Positions 32,652 to 45,045 of a stretch of 64,000 nt of DNA are shown one piece after another. This DNA is from Blattamonas nauphoetae (lineage: Eukaryota; Preaxostyla; Oxymonadida). The position numbers and the translations under genes were made by a program. The first letter of the stretch is position 1; each line of letters starts with the position of its first letter. The notes beneath the pieces were generated by a model, which did not search any database, had not been told where the DNA came from, and saw only the letters and a list, made by a program, of their open reading frames with translations. Location of the stretch: assembly GCA_033064195.1 (NCBI GenBank), contig JARBJD010000264.1:1-64000 (forward strand). Reading direction: 5' to 3'.

Positions 32652-33971
32652 GAGGCAGACCCCATTTAAGCTAGGCGCAGACCCCACTTGACTAGGCGCA
32701 GACCCCACTTGACTAGAGGCAGACCCCTCATGACTAGGTGCAGACCCCACTTTGACTTGGTGCAGACCCCTCCAGATTTCCGTTCTCATTCACTTTTTCA
32801 GGGTAATTTTATGCTAATTAAGTCAAAAATCACTTCTCAAGCCGTTTTCTCAGACTTTTTCTCCATTATTGTTCGATTGTGTGGAAAACAGGAAAAGTGG
32901 AATGATCGTGGGTTGATCGAATGAATTAACCCAAACAAGTGAGGTTTTGGTGCGATTGCACTCTTCTTCTTGTCAGTTTCTCTCTCCAGAAACCAATGCA
33001 AGAATATGAATGAACAATCTGACTAGTTGTCTGCGATTCTTTCGCCTGATATGGCGAGAAGAGATTGTTCGACAAGAACCACAGCAAAGACGATACAGCC
33101 AAGAAGAACGAGACAGACATGGTGTGCGGAGCGGTGGTCAGAATCGACACAATCGAACAGGTAAGACATAGTGCCATGAGCGCCTCTGACAGGGCGGTAT
33201 CACTCTCAAGAAAGCGTCTATCTTCGTAATCTTCCCGTGCAGGAGGATAACAGTTGTGGATGTGATGTATATTTCAATTGTCAACTGGAGATCGCATTTG
33301 GACAACAGTTTGATGATCTCTTCGTGAATCTCCAGCTGAACAGCACAAGGCGAGGAGAGGAGCAGTTTGATTTCTGTCTTTATCATCATTCTCTGGCTCA
33401 GATTCGTCGAATGCAATTCCTCTTCGGATCTGGGCATGATAGTTCGGAGAATCAGGGGGAGGAGATTGTGAAAGTGTTGCCTGAATCATGGAATGTACGC
33501 TTGGGGAAATAGTCTACAGGATCAACAGAAACAATCAGAGCAAAATAATAAGAGTTCACGCTGGATGAGAATGAGTCAACAGATTTGTTCATTTTTGTGA
33601 AAAAAGTTCGTGCTAAGTGTTGACAGCACAAAAACCTCACTTGTTTGGGTTAATTCATTCGATCAACCCACGATCATTCCACTTTTCCTGTTTTCCACAC
33701 AATCGAACAATAATGGAGAAAAAGTCTGAGAAAACGGCTTTAGAAGTGATTTTTGACTTAATTAGCATAAAATTACCATGAAAAAGTGAATGAGAACGGA
33801 AATCTGGAGGGGTCTGCACCAAGTCAAAGTGGGGTCTGCACCTAGTCAAAGTGGGGTCTGCACCTAGTCAAAGGGGGGTCTGCACCTAGTCATGAGGGGT
33901 CTGCCTCTAGTCAAGTGGGGTCTGCGCCTAGTCAAGTGGGGTCTATGCCTAGCTAAAATGGGGTCTGCCTC
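32652..33971. mobile_element. Fold-back element with host-like passenger
   Basis: Two inverted arms (about 32652-32949 and 33630-33971) begin with GAGGCAGACCCCATTT, contain tandem 21-22-bp units of the type TCTGCACCTAGTCAAAGTGGGG (about five copies left, seven right) and continue into a shared sequence with ATGCTAATTAAGTC. The middle (about 32950-33630) is GC-richer. Its minus strand reads as host-type protein in two frames, including a hydrophobic segment SVSFFLAVSSLLWFL. There is no transposase. It abuts the end of Polinton B on one side and a GTAAGAG splice-donor-like sequence of a host gene on the other. Confidence 0.7.
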
Positions 33972-35552
33972 TAGCTCTTACCGAGATGAAGTTGAGGCAG
34001 AATCGAAGAAGGTGTCTGACTGGAGTCTGTTTGTTCCCGACGAGTAAGGCAGCCATGTGGACTGACGATGAGGAACTCGCATTCGGCACGAAAGACGGAA
34101 GAAGCTCGACTGTGGACTGGTTGGAGTGTTGGACCAGATGGAGAAGAGCTGTCAGACTGTTGCTGATGACTTGTTTGTGAGAAGCAGCATAGTTCCTCCC
34201 GACGCTGGAAAGATCGGCGCAGACGATGCCATCTGACAATCATACGACCCAACGCAGCAGAGACGAGTGGAAAGGATGTTGATGTCTGAGTGTGTGATGA
34301 ACGTGTTTAAGAACTGGCCGGAGAGGGACTAGTCGGCTGACATGATGCTCAATATGCAGATCCATACACGCGACGATAACATCTCTCCCATTTTCATTGC
34401 TTGTGAATCAGCCGCAGTGAGATGGGCTGGAGCCATCGCTGTCTGGTTGAGAGAGAATCCAAAAGTGACTGTGTTGGTGAGTGTCGAGTTCGGCTTGAGC
34501 TCTTCATACAATCCGTCCCCTAATTCCAGATGGTCTAAGTTGGCTCCTTCGATCGCTTTGAGCAGCTCTTCCAAATCGTCGTGCGAGGCATTCGATGAGT
34601 CGTCGTCGAAGTCATCGTGCATTTCTTGCACCATGTACTCAACGCCGACCAACATCTCAATTGACTTCTCAAACTTCGCGTGGAGAGACGTCACGACGTT
34701 GCGATGTGCGGTGAGATTGCAGAGGACAGTGACGACGGATGTGAGAGTGCGAGTCAGGCTGAGCGATGGCTGAGATGTGGCCATGAACTGCTCGATGGTG
34801 TGAGTGATTGTGGGGAAGATATCTTCAGCCAGCATGAGATTACCAAACTTGGACAGGATTGCATTGTTTTCCTTGTCGTACTCTTGTTCCATTTTCTTCT
34901 CTGTCTGATAGCCTTTCCAGATGACGCACTGCTGCATCACGATTTCCGAGTATCGCTGGTAAACAACAGACGCAGATGTGAATTCGGTGATAGTGTCGTT
35001 CTTCATCTGTTTCCGGCTCGTCAGAGTCAGGCGAAGAGGCAAGTGGCTCCATAATTCCAGATGTGACAATGATGAGGACAATGATGTCGTCCTGAGTTTG
35101 AGTGAAAGCATCAGAAGGGTTGGTTTGAACAGAGCTGGAGAGGAACATGACTATGGATGCGATGTTCACGAGGACGGTCAAGGCAATGCTGGTTGATACC
35201 CTCAAAGGCAGATCTTCAACAAAAAGAAGCAGATGATTGGCGAGAACGAGAAGTCGGCAGGGTGTTTGTTGCCCAGTGCTGGTTCTTTTGTCTCCTTCTT
35301 GAGTGTCTTCTCGCCGATATCCAGAAGCACGTTTCCTCCGTCGTATTTGATCAGCATCTCTGTTTTTTTCTCGAAGCGATGAGAAAAGAAGGATCATACC
35401 ACTTTTGGTGAGAAATGTGATTATTCCAAGAGCGAGACGAATAACAGAAGGAACGGTGGGTTGGAAGTCGAAGTGCATTTTGATGAAACGATCCAGAACG
35501 GTGATGAAGAGTATTGTGAAGTTGTGCTCGATAAACAGCGTGTCACGAGTGG
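33972..35552 (-). pseudogene. Host ARM-like helical protein gene, copy 1 (decayed)
   Basis: Minus-strand exon sequence beginning after an AG at 35553-35554 (ATRDTLFIEHNFTILFITVLD). After a 40-nt intron (35399-35360), the frame continues SEMLIKYDGGNVLLDIGEK, and further blocks read as helical repeats (IALTVLVNIASIVMFLSSS; LSLTRTLTSVVTVLCNLTAHRN; SIEMLVGVEYMVQEM; LGDGLYEELKPN). Alternating hydrophobic helices suggest an armadillo/HEAT-like scaffold. The frame shifts at least once after the intron, so it is probably a pseudogene. It ends at a GTAAGAG next to the fold-back element, as if the next intron had been invaded. A second copy is at 44821-46099. Confidence 0.55.
35360..35399 (-). other. 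40-nt GT-AG intron in the ARM-like gene copy 1
   Basis: On the minus strand, GTATGATCC...AAAACAG. Removing 40 nt joins FLTKS with MLIKYDGG in phase, and matches the order of the same blocks in copy 2 (DMLIECDGVNVHLDI). It is pyrimidine-rich before the AG. Confidence 0.6.
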
Positions 35553-37440
35553 CTAAGATGATGAAAAGTTAAGAAAAGGAAACTATCTTTGAGCCGGTGT
35601 GATAATTGGATATGTGGAGAGTGTTGGACACTTTTTGGGGAATAAATCGACAGAAATAGGCCGTTTAGATGGAGTTTTAGGAGTGAGAGAGCAAGCTCTT
35701 GTGTATTCTCCAGAAAATCGAACGGAATGAATTGGAGCTCAAATTAATCGATAAAATGCGATGGAAATCAAATTGGTGTTAAGTTCAATGAGGTAGATGG
35801 AGTTTTGAGCGAAACGGGGAGTTGATTCTTTTGTCTCTTCGGTGACTGCCTGAAGGATTGGGCAACCGTCAAATATGACAATCGCATTCGAGGAGTACTA
35901 TATTAAAGAAAGATGTGTGAGCATAAGAAAGCACTTTTTGCAGTTGCGAGGGAACGTAGCGAGACGAGACCAGTCTTCACGCTTTTTTCGTTGCTATGGT
36001 GATAGACTGTGAACGAACCAACTCAGAGCTGGACACTTCCCACATAAGTTATCGCCGTTTGTCCAGAACCTACAAGAAAGAGAATAGGAGGGGGATTAAG
36101 TCGGCGAATGGAGATCACACTTGAAGTTGGTGCAATCATTGCCATTGGAATCAGAAGTCAGTGCACCATCTCCTTTTCATTCGCAGCATAAGTCATCTAC
36201 AGAGAAAAGGGTGTTATCATGCCCAGTTCGATACATTCAAGAAGATGTGATGATTCGAGTATTCTAGACGAGAAAAAAAGCACAGTACGGATCTTGACGT
36301 TCCCATTCTTGTTGGCTTTGATTGGATTCATCACGTTTGTCAGTGGATTTCGCCGACTTTGCAGGATCATGCACAGGGGTTGTATTTGGATCCGAGTGAT
36401 CCGACCACTTTTGATCGGACCATCCTGAAAATGTTCATTGCGTCTTGATTTTTCTGAAAATGGTGATAATTCGAACAAAAAAGGTTAAATGAAGTGAAAA
36501 CAATCATTTTTCATTCGGAGTATCGAAAAAATGGGTCCAGGTCGATTCGGGGAAAACAGTATTATTTTCGTGAATAGAGTCAAATTAAGAGAAGAAGAAA
36601 CAGTTTAAGATCGAAAACGACGAAAAAGAACAAGGAACAACCTCTATTTTCGATTGTTTCCACATCATCCAAATGACCACAATGGGACAGATCCGTCCAG
36701 GTTTCCTTGAGTTTCTTTGATCAGAACTCTACTTCATTCATTTTCAATTGTGGACATGTAAAAGTAGACTAAACTGACAGAGAGGTGAAGAAAACACTTA
36801 AAAAGGCTAGAAAGTGGAAAAATATTGAAAAATCTCGAAGCGCCGAATTAAGCGATGATCCGACGCTTCTTGGAGGGATGTCAGATCATTTGATCTGACG
36901 TTTCCACTGAAATGTACTCACGACTCCAACCCCTGATCATGCACAATCAATGAAGAAGAACAAGATCAACAAAAATAACAATAATCCCCAACTATACTTC
37001 TCAAAAAGAAGAAGGAGATCAAAAAAAATCACCAACACTATCCCAACCTATTCCTCAAGAACAAGAAGAAGATGATAAAAACAAACAACTCATGGCCATT
37101 CTCCTTTCTCTCAAAAACAAGGACACGAAGAAGAAAGAAAACATCCTCTCATCTCCTCCGCAATTTTCAACAATCGCAGCAAAGATTCAGACAACACCCT
37201 CCCTTCTTAGTCTCAAATTCAGAACGATTGATCATTTCTTTCCCTTTAATATATTTATTCATTTGATTGGGAGAAACTCTCCTTTTCTGATCATCTTGTT
37301 GTCTAAGTTTGATGCATTGATATCTTTTGAGTCTTCTGACAAAAATTTGGTGACTATCATTTTTTTCGAAGTCAACCAGAAAAGTATGGGTAATTTTGGA
37401 AAGCTCTGGTCTAGGGCCAAAAAGGCTCATTTACAGCACT
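35553..37440. repeat. Segmental duplication, copy 1
   Basis: This segment and 46100-47350 are diverged direct copies. Landmarks in both: TTTGGGGAAT.AAT.GACGGAAATAGGCCGTTTA, a GCGAGGGAA..CAGTGAGA-like stretch, TTGATTGGATTCATCACGTTTGTC, and a closely kept block GACACGAAGAAGAAAGAAAA (37120 and 47050). On the minus strand, both contain LQSRxNPxTNVMNPI; on the plus strand both contain KKKENILSSPPQ. Which strand is coding is unclear. Together with the ARM-like genes to their left, the unit is about 3.4 kb here and 2.5 kb in copy 2. Confidence 0.7.
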
Positions 37441-37452
37441 TCGAATGACAGG

Positions 37453-38061
37453 TCAGGACCAGCGAGGTGAGAGTTTAAAACGGTGACCGTTTGGACTTTG
37501 GGGAGCGATAAGGGATGAAGCAGGGCATGGGAATCTTGATGGAAGTATCTGGATGGTTTTGGTGAGTTTTGTCCGTTGTGTGCTTGACAATTCATTTGAG
37601 TCGTTAGAATGAAGCTGTTGATTTGCTTCTTCAACCTCACCAACCATCTCCTCGCTCGAGTCCATCACAATCTCCGCTGGAAACACAATCCCTTCAGTAC
37701 ACTCCTTGATCATCCGATCCTCCTCGCTCACAGCCTCTTCTGGGACGATTGGAACGTTCAAGAGAGGACGAGCAGTGGATTCGCCATATTCATTGAGTGT
37801 CATCCATTCATATCCGTTGCACACACTCAAATCTCCATTCGGCATCATAATTCAGACAGTTCCCGAGGAGTTCTTCACAATGAACAGACCCATCCCAACA
37901 ATGATCCTTTCCATTTCGAAGAATGGAATGAGTGGGAAGAGGGTGGGCAGAGGAGAGGATATGATGTGAAGGAGTTCGGGTGGGATGTCGATGGAGGGAT
38001 TGTGTGAGAGGACGATAGAGGATGAGGCTGAACCCAGTGGTGCGGCTCCTGCCTCCCACAC
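37453..38061 (-). pseudogene. Host protein fragment with internal TGA
   Basis: One minus-strand frame runs from about 38061 to 37453 and reads as ordinary protein (SIVLSHNPSIDIPPELLHII; PFFEMERIIVGMGLFIVKNS), reaches a TGA at 37854-37852, and continues at once with MMPNGDLSVCNGYEWMTLNEY and an acidic region (VPEEAVSEEDRMIKECTEG). The even style on both sides suggests one gene with a decayed codon (CGA to TGA is one possibility). Family not recognised. Confidence 0.45.
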
Positions 38062-38319
38062 CGTCGAGGAGGGACACTTTGAATGTTATGTTGTGAGTTC
38101 GTTCTGTTTTCCACTTCATAGACTTATTCTTTCATTTCATTCGTTTCGTGGCTCCTAATCTTTCAGGATCAACTTTGAGAACTAGATCGCATTAAAGAAT
38201 CATTTCTTCACTTATGAAACTCAATATGCATGCAAATGAAAGGGTGAAGTGCGAATGGTAAGAGAAGACCATAACTCTGACTGATGGGCTTGATCGAAAT
38301 GGATTGATTATAGATACTT

Positions 38320-39198
38320 TCACGGATTGCTAATAGTCAACCCCCAATAAATCCAGCATCCCTCTCCACACCCACCAAGATCCTTCCCTATCTGTTCAAC
38401 TGTGATCGCCTGGCCTTCACATCGGCATTCCGCAACTCGCAGAGGGATCATGTGCCAAATGCTGCCTGTCGACTCAGCGTTGTCGAACACCCAGCTCAGA
38501 GGATCAGCAAGATCAGTCAGAGTTTCGAAGCCATTCCATTTATGAACCACTCGCTCACGATTTGATCCTGTCGCGATGATTGGTGTTGCTTCCGTTCATT
38601 CAGTTTGGTGACAGTCGATGAACTGCACTTCCTTCCCTTCAACTGAGGCTGAGAAGTCGAACAGCATCAGAGAAACATGTTTCAGAATGACAGTTGGAGA
38701 GGAAGCGACAGGATCAGCTGGAGCGACCAGGATGAGAGGAGCAGCAGTGAGAACGAAGTCACAAATTCACACACTCTCTTCATCTCCTTTCACAGAAATG
38801 ATCGTCTGTGTGAGTGACAGTGTTCCGTCTTCCACTTCGAACAGTGCAACTGGGAGTTCCATGCCAGCTTCGAACAGGAATTGTCATGTCTCAATCAATC
38901 TGCGAGCAGAGTGATGTTTTACAAACATGTTCTGAAAAAGACATTCAATCGCAAAAATGAGGTTGTGGAACTCAATCACAGCATCTGAACCGATCTACAA
39001 CGCAACGAGATCATACGGTGGAGATTCTTCATCTCGTTGAACCACCACTGACGACACTTCAAGTTCCTCCGCGTCTTTGACGAAACTGATGTGCTGACTG
39101 GTCCAGAATCCACGCTCAAAAATGCAGAACTCATCCACACCACTGACTGTCATATTCATCATCTTCCCGCGATCGTCCATCACGTGTCGAAGAACCAC
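38320..39198 (-). pseudogene. Decayed host surface-protein-like gene
   Basis: Minus-strand frames: 39198-38995 (GKMMNMTVSGVDEFCIFERG; SSVVVQRDEES) and about 38905-38320 (GMELPVALFEVEDGTLSLTQ; LILVAPADPVASSPTVILKH; WNGFETLTDLADPLSWVF). The second is interrupted by TGA at 38769-38767 and 38598-38596 but stays in one frame throughout. Short beta strands with repeated Ser/Thr/Val resemble beta-helix or Ig-like surface proteins. No known family could be assigned. Confidence 0.45.
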
Positions 39199-39239
39199 GA
39201 GACGCTGACCAAAGATGTGTTCGAGGAAGTTTTTGAATC

Positions 39240-40163
39240 AGATTCGACTCACATGAGTTAGATGAGGCAGAAGAGATACACGGAGGAATGGGTAGAGATA
39301 CGATGAAGAGAGAGATGATGAAGCAAGATTGATAGAGCTGAAATGATTCGATCTACCTCAAACTCGTTCCATCACTTTGTCAAAAGACTCACATTTCATT
39401 CACCTCACTTTTTAGTTAATGCATTGAGTAGATTTCTAGGCATTGCCAATCTCGGGCCTTTTTCCGGGACTTTTTGGGACTTGGTCGGGACCGTCGGGCC
39501 CTCGTTGGGACAAAAAATACAAATTGTGTGTTGGATCACCATCATCTAATTTCACCACTTTCGGTCGTCTTCACTTCTTTCCACACGGACATCTCATAGA
39601 CGGACCAATGAACCACTTTTAGACAGAGACAACTTGTTTTGTTGTCACTGATATCATGATCTGTTCTCCAGTGTCTGATGTCCGTCTTTTTTCCATTGTT
39701 CATGCGACTTTTTGTTTACTATCGACATTTCTTGTTCCATTCACAGATTCGTCATGATTTTTAACTCAGATATCATCTTAGAATGATCGAAATCTATCAT
39801 CTTCGACAGAAGGCACCAATCAGATATCTCCCCTCTCATCGCGAACTGAAAGACCAAATCTCGCTTCATAGAATTGTCCTCCTTCAGTAATCTCATTTTA
39901 GATCCCCCAACCCCACTGTCTCCAATACTCTAGCCAATCGACAAGCTTCAATTCTTCAGCACAACCGAAACCATGGAGAAAAGGTATTTTTCTCCAACAA
40001 TTCTGACCAACCGAAAAAGTATTTTCTTATGTCCCTCTGGAGCAGATTTTTTTCCCGACACTGTCTCAAAGGAGTTCGTTCATCTCGCCGATTTGGAAGC
40101 ATCACACTCGATCTTTGGACCAGCGCACAGACCAACCACGTCTTTCGGCAGCCGTAAAACTTC
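39240..40163. other. Non-coding stretch
   Basis: No convincing gene. It contains a short G-rich stretch (39450-39510) with repeated GGGAC/GGGCC runs, and T-rich intergenic sequence. The downstream gene probably starts at 40164. Confidence 0.5.
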
Positions 40164-40748
40164 ATGCCGTTCATTCAGCTCGTCTTTCCCGTCCTCCTTT
40201 TCGCCTTTTCCGGCAGACCCACTATCATTCTGGACGATTCCTCGATCCAAGGAAGGTCGTACACCAAAGTGTTTTCAGCGGCCATCGCACACACACTGAG
40301 CAACATCCACGTGGCAGGCACAGCATCGCTTTACGTGTGTCCGCATTCCAAGCATTACGGGCTGAACATCCACCTCACGCCAGACAAGTTCAACCACACT
40401 GTCACTGCACAGTTGCAGCGGTTGTGCCACAACTTCACCGATTCTGTCTTTGTCTCTCGCTGTCCGTACGCGCCTCTCCTCGTCCACGTCACTGCCCAGC
40501 CAAACGAGACAAAAGACGGACATCCGACGCTTCCAGAAAAGAAAGGCGAGACCACACCCAACGGAGCGATCAGCTCGTTCGTCCACCTTGCGAAGACGAA
40601 GGTGTTGGAGACAATCGACAGAGGACGAAAGATGATTGGACGGAACCCCACCGTCCTGACGATGACAGATGCTGTCCTCTTCACATCCTCTGCCGACCCC
40701 AACAACACTGCCTACTGCGGCGTCCTCGCATGCCAACCCCCGTCCTGA
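40164..40748 (+). CDS. Putative secreted/surface protein (194 aa to first TGA)
   Basis: Starts MPFIQLVFPVLLFAFSG, a good signal peptide, followed by beta-strand-rich sequence with N-glycosylation-type sites (NHT, NFT, NET) and Cys residues. No family recognised. The first in-frame stop is a TGA at 40746-40748, but the same frame then stays open for about 100 more codons (TDLATLFVNLWNHNS; IFPNMPTVLVLSTPVSIASV; MTPNRNLLLVGHHST) to another TGA near 41055, so the true gene may be longer or decayed. Further frames to about 41480 look like degraded remains. Confidence 0.5.
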   Translation: MPFIQLVFPVLLFAFSGRPTIILDDSSIQGRSYTKVFSAAIAHTLSNIHVAGTASLYVCPHSKHYGLNIHLTPDKFNHTVTAQLQRLCHNFTDSVFVSRCPYAPLLVHVTAQPNETKDGHPTLPEKKGETTPNGAISSFVHLAKTKVLETIDRGRKMIGRNPTVLTMTDAVLFTSSADPNNTAYCGVLACQPPS

Positions 40749-41059
40749 ACTGACCTCGCCACGCTCTTCGTCAATCTGTGGAACCATAACAGTGCAGCCA
40801 ACAGCCCAACAGGTCGTTGGACTGATATCTGGAATAATGAAGAGGGAATCATCCACAGCCAGACACACATCACAACAGACTCAATCTTCCCGAATATGCC
40901 TACAGTTCTCGTCCTTTCAACTCCAGTGTCAATTGCATCTGTGTTTTATTGCAGTCTTGTTCCAGACAGTCCTCAGTCTGAGTTGGTTCTGAAGGAGTCA
41001 CAAATGACACCAAATCGGAACTTGCTGCTTGTTGGTCACCACTCCACAATCACCTGAAC

Positions 41060-42600
41060 GAGACCGAAGAGGATGACGAGGAATGAATTTGTGAGGAAAA
41101 GAGAAACCCTCGCACTTCAGCTGCTCTGAAAAGTTTTGCAGAAAGTCATAAAAAGAAGGACGAGGAAGAAAGATGGTTTCTGAATGAAGAGGAAGAACAA
41201 TTGGACGATCCCCTCGACCTCTCCCAAACCAAGACGCGCCCAGAAGCACCTGAAGAGGAGACAACTCACGAGGATCTGAAGACATGACCGAGACTGTGAA
41301 AGGAGGAAGCACATTCCGTATGCCCTCATTCACAGACAACTTCAATCTCAAGACAATCGAAGACAAAGGCGTTGTGAAGAGTTGGGGGCTCAAATCCACA
41401 ATTTTGGGAATACACAAACGCGAGTGTTCCACATCTCGCATCCTGCTCGACCTCAACCGGTCCAACCCCACCAAAGAAGCCTGAAAGAATCTCAACAGAC
41501 ATCTTGAGGACCGAGCACGATAGAGTACATGGATTTGGGTGTCCGCTCTGTCCTCGTTACCTCAAACTCAGAGTGACGCAGAAAATGCGACAGACGCTGC
41601 TGATTGATGGTAATATCACCACCACATTCCACCAATCTGACGACACAAGCTGAGTTCATGCACATCATTTGGACGATTTAGCTCTGATTACTGTTTATTC
41701 TGTCTTTGAGTTTCACTTTTATCCGATTCTGTTTCATCGTATTTTTTCGATCCGTTGGAGGGACCAAAATGACTGGATTGATATTTCTTTGCGAGATTGT
41801 TTGATCAAAGCAGACCATTATCCAGTTCTCAAAAGCTCTGAAAATCCAAATAAAGGGGAAAAAAGATCTTCCATATTATGGGATGGGCCCGAGATTGGCA
41901 ATGCCTATAGATTTCACTTTCATTTCTTGTTTGAACAATAAAAACTGCGAATTGAGATGTGGATCTGATCGGGCCCATAATAGAAGTTTCACCCTCCAAC
42001 TCGTTCATTGTCACTTCTTCCGCCACTGGGAGCGAACATATGTCTTAAAATGCAATATTGTTACCGGAAACGTCCCAAAATCCTCTTTTTTTCAACAATT
42101 TCCGAATCGGACAAGAAAACAGCGAGGACGGACAGAATGTGAGGAGGACAGGACAACTACACATCATAAATTTATTGCGATTTCGAGTTTTTTCAACTCT
42201 TTTCCTTCAGCTGTCTCATTCAGATCTGGTGATTCCGTTCTTCTCTTCTCACAGTGAACTTGCGTTTTCTGATCTGCCTCCCTCCTCTGTAGTAAACCAC
42301 CTGGAAAAATGGAGAGCTGAGAGAGTGTGTGGAACGATGGAGAGCGTCAGGATTGAACTTCGCGGATGATTGAGGCAGATGGCGTGGGAGTGCTTGCACG
42401 GGCATCGACAACAGATTATGCTTCTGTGGAAGAACACAAGAAGCAGTCAGATTGAACATGCAAGTTTTTGTCTAATTTCCACACGAGTTCTGGTATGTAT
42501 TGATGCATTGGAGTTGGTTGCGTTTGTTTGACGATTCTGTCGATTCTGAACGATGTTTCTTGAGCAAAAACAGAGAACTGGGAAGGTAGAGAAGAATGAG
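41060..42600. other. Stretch with no firm gene
   Basis: Short frames only. A 60-codon plus-strand frame (41284-41484, GGSTFRMPSFTDNFNLKTIE) may be the remains of the preceding gene. 41640-42250 is AT-rich intergenic sequence with nothing recognisable. Confidence 0.45.
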
Positions 42601-42899
42601 GATCACACTCCGATTCTGACTGATGGGGGAAGGCCAGTAACAAACCAGCGGCTACTTTCGCCATTCAAAAGGAATTGCACAGTTCGAGGTGTCGAGTGCA
42701 TGTCCATCTCCATCCGCACACAATCCCCTTCCGTCAATGCGTAGTGGCAAAGTTGCATCGAAGAAACCAAATTGGATTCCTCCAAATTGGTCTGAGGACG
42801 ATGGAGAAGACAAAGGACACACAATTTATGCTGGGCAGAGATAGAATAGTGATCGTGACTGACACAATTCCTGAAGTGATCGGAACTCGAAGAAGCGCT

Positions 42900-43700
42900 G
42901 AGCTGAGGCGAGCGAATCATAACATACCCAGATCAACCTCGGAACGAGTGATGGTGGTGCCATTAACGATGAAATGTGATGGTTCGGTGAGTGTGAGAGG
43001 TGAGAGAGTGACAAGAGGAGAGCGTAATGGACTCAGATTGTTCATATCACACACAATGTTGATACTTGTAGTGATGAGTTTTCTTGTGTGGTCCAGTGTG
43101 GAGGTGAATACGATTCCAACCACCATCACGATCACTGTGACAATTCCAGACAAGATCTCCACAAAGAGGAAACAGTGAGTTGGACATCAACACTTTGTGC
43201 AGGTGCTGAGGAACCAAATGATGAGCAGAAACCAGTCGAGGGCCACCGCCGATGCTGATGACACTTGTCAGTGTCGACCCATACGCTGGGGCAAACGTCT
43301 CTGGAATACGAGAAGAAACAAGAAAGAGAATATGATGAAGACAAGGAAAGAAGATGGAAATTGAAAAAAGAAGGAAGGTTGACGTCAGGATGTGAGGAGC
43401 ACAAATCGAGGCATACGAGCGGCAGAGAAGAATGTTCCAATGAAAATAAACTCGCTCCCTAAAATTGTGAGGAGTTGACAAACAATGAACCTCAGTTGCT
43501 AGACGAGGAGAGGTCTTCAAACAATGAACACAAGAAGCCCACAAACATTCATAAAGTTGACAGGCAAGTAAAGATACATCGCACAGATCATTCCAACGAT
43601 GGACAAAGCAATAGAAGCGACCAGCAGCCACAAGCCGATCATGAGTGGTGGAAAAAAGGCGTTTTGAGACTCCTGCCAGGTTCACACCGACTCTCGATCG
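42900..43700 (-). pseudogene. Host membrane-protein-like gene, multi-exon or decayed
   Basis: Minus-strand blocks in different frames encode hydrophobic segments: LWLLVASIALSIVGMICAMY (about 43650), LLTILGSEFIFIGTFF (about 43460) and LSGIVTVIVMVVGIVFTSTL (about 43150-43100), the last followed by an extracellular-style Ser/Thr-rich stretch (LSPLTLTEPSHFIVNGTTIT). Frame changes between blocks could be short introns, since GT and AG pairs are present, or decay. At least three transmembrane helices are implied. Family unknown. Confidence 0.4.
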
Positions 43701-43799
43701 ATGCTACAGGTCCATCCCGTATTATCGATGAGGGTGACAAAGTCTTGTCATCAATTGGGGAATACCAAGTTCCACAGTCCAAATAGAAGACTTTCAATC

Positions 43800-44820
43800 G
43801 AGGTTGTGAAACCAGCCAGGAAGTTGCACCTTATCATCCTCATTCTCTTCATTGTGTACTGATTCCTTTGAGAGAAACAGAGCTGGAAATAGTTGGTTCA
43901 TTGTTGGCATCCAATTATGGTTATTGCTGAAGAAAAAAGGAAGATGAAATGGGTCCAAAATCCAGACCTCCACAAGTATCTTCGTCGTTTTTTCTTCCTC
44001 TGAGCACTTCTGTGGAACCATTTCTGGTATTTTCAGTTCTTGCAATGATCATGGTTCGATACTAAAGATTGTCGAGTTCCGTTGTGTCCAGGGCTTTCCA
44101 CCCACGGAGCCGACTTGCTCAATTTGTTCAGATTTAAGATTTTTCATGTTGATATAATTCGTGCGAACATTACCCTTGGAGCATTCGAAACAATTTCATC
44201 TTGATAGCGAGATCAGGGATTGATCACTTCCCCATATTTTTCTCAATGATACAAACTTTCTAATATCACATTCTAGTCATTCCACAATCAGAAATCGGTT
44301 CATGAAGTGATTGAAGAGACAATACTTTGACACAAACTGCCAGGAATGATCTTCTCGATGTCTCTTTTCATCTTTCCCATCTCCCATCGAATAAGAGTGT
44401 CCAGTATGGAACTGAGAAACTTTCGCACTCTTCTCTTCCTCTGTCACCCACTCCTGATGATTTCATATCCACTTTCAAAGTGCTTCTCGTTCTTCTTCAT
44501 CCTGGCTGCGTCTACAGTGAGGACGTCGACACTTCAACAGCATCGAAGGGCAGTGTGTCACCGTTCGACGAGCGCAGGACATGTACGATGTTGATCGCGG
44601 CAACAACACAATCATGGATGAGTTGCAAAGTGGGCACGCAGAGAGGTGATGTTGTTGTGATCATGATTGTTTTCTGTTCCTTCCCTCTTGCCCGTGATGC
44701 GAACGACGAGTTGCGAGGTTAGCAAACAGACCGACAATGCGTTGAGAGAGACTGAGGTTCGAAGCGATGAGGTTCTGAGCAATTTGGATGAATAATGATG
44801 AAACAAGCAAATGAAACAGA
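43800..44820. other. Stretch with no firm gene
   Basis: Only short overlapping frames on both strands, without recognisable domains. The 44327-44722 plus-strand frame has a hydrophobic stretch and could be a degraded exon. No repeats seen. Confidence 0.4.
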
Positions 44821-44865
44821 TCACTGATTGCGAGGGAGGAGCGATGTGAACGTTGCGGGCGAGGG

Positions 44866-45045
44866 GGACGATGCGAAGGATGTGCGCGGAAGGGACGATG
44901 TGAACGATGTGCGCGGTAGGGACGATGCGAAGGATGTGCGCGGAAGGGACGATGCGAAGGATGTGCGCGGAAGGGACGATGTGAACGATGTGCGCGGTAG
45001 GGACGATGCGAAGGATGTGCGCGAGGGGGATGATGAGAAGGCTGT
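44866..45045. repeat. 27-bp minisatellite
   Basis: About six copies of GACGATGYGAASGATGTGCGCGG-like units, encoding nine-residue repeats in any frame (minus strand TSFASSLPR, plus strand DDAKDVRGR). Two unit variants (GCGAAG and GTGAAC) alternate. Confidence 0.8.

Noticed and set aside
37401-41060. Nuclear code with TGA as Trp
   Set aside because: Trp is encoded by TGG throughout, and the eIF5B-like gene and several others seem to end in TGA; kept only as a minor alternative.
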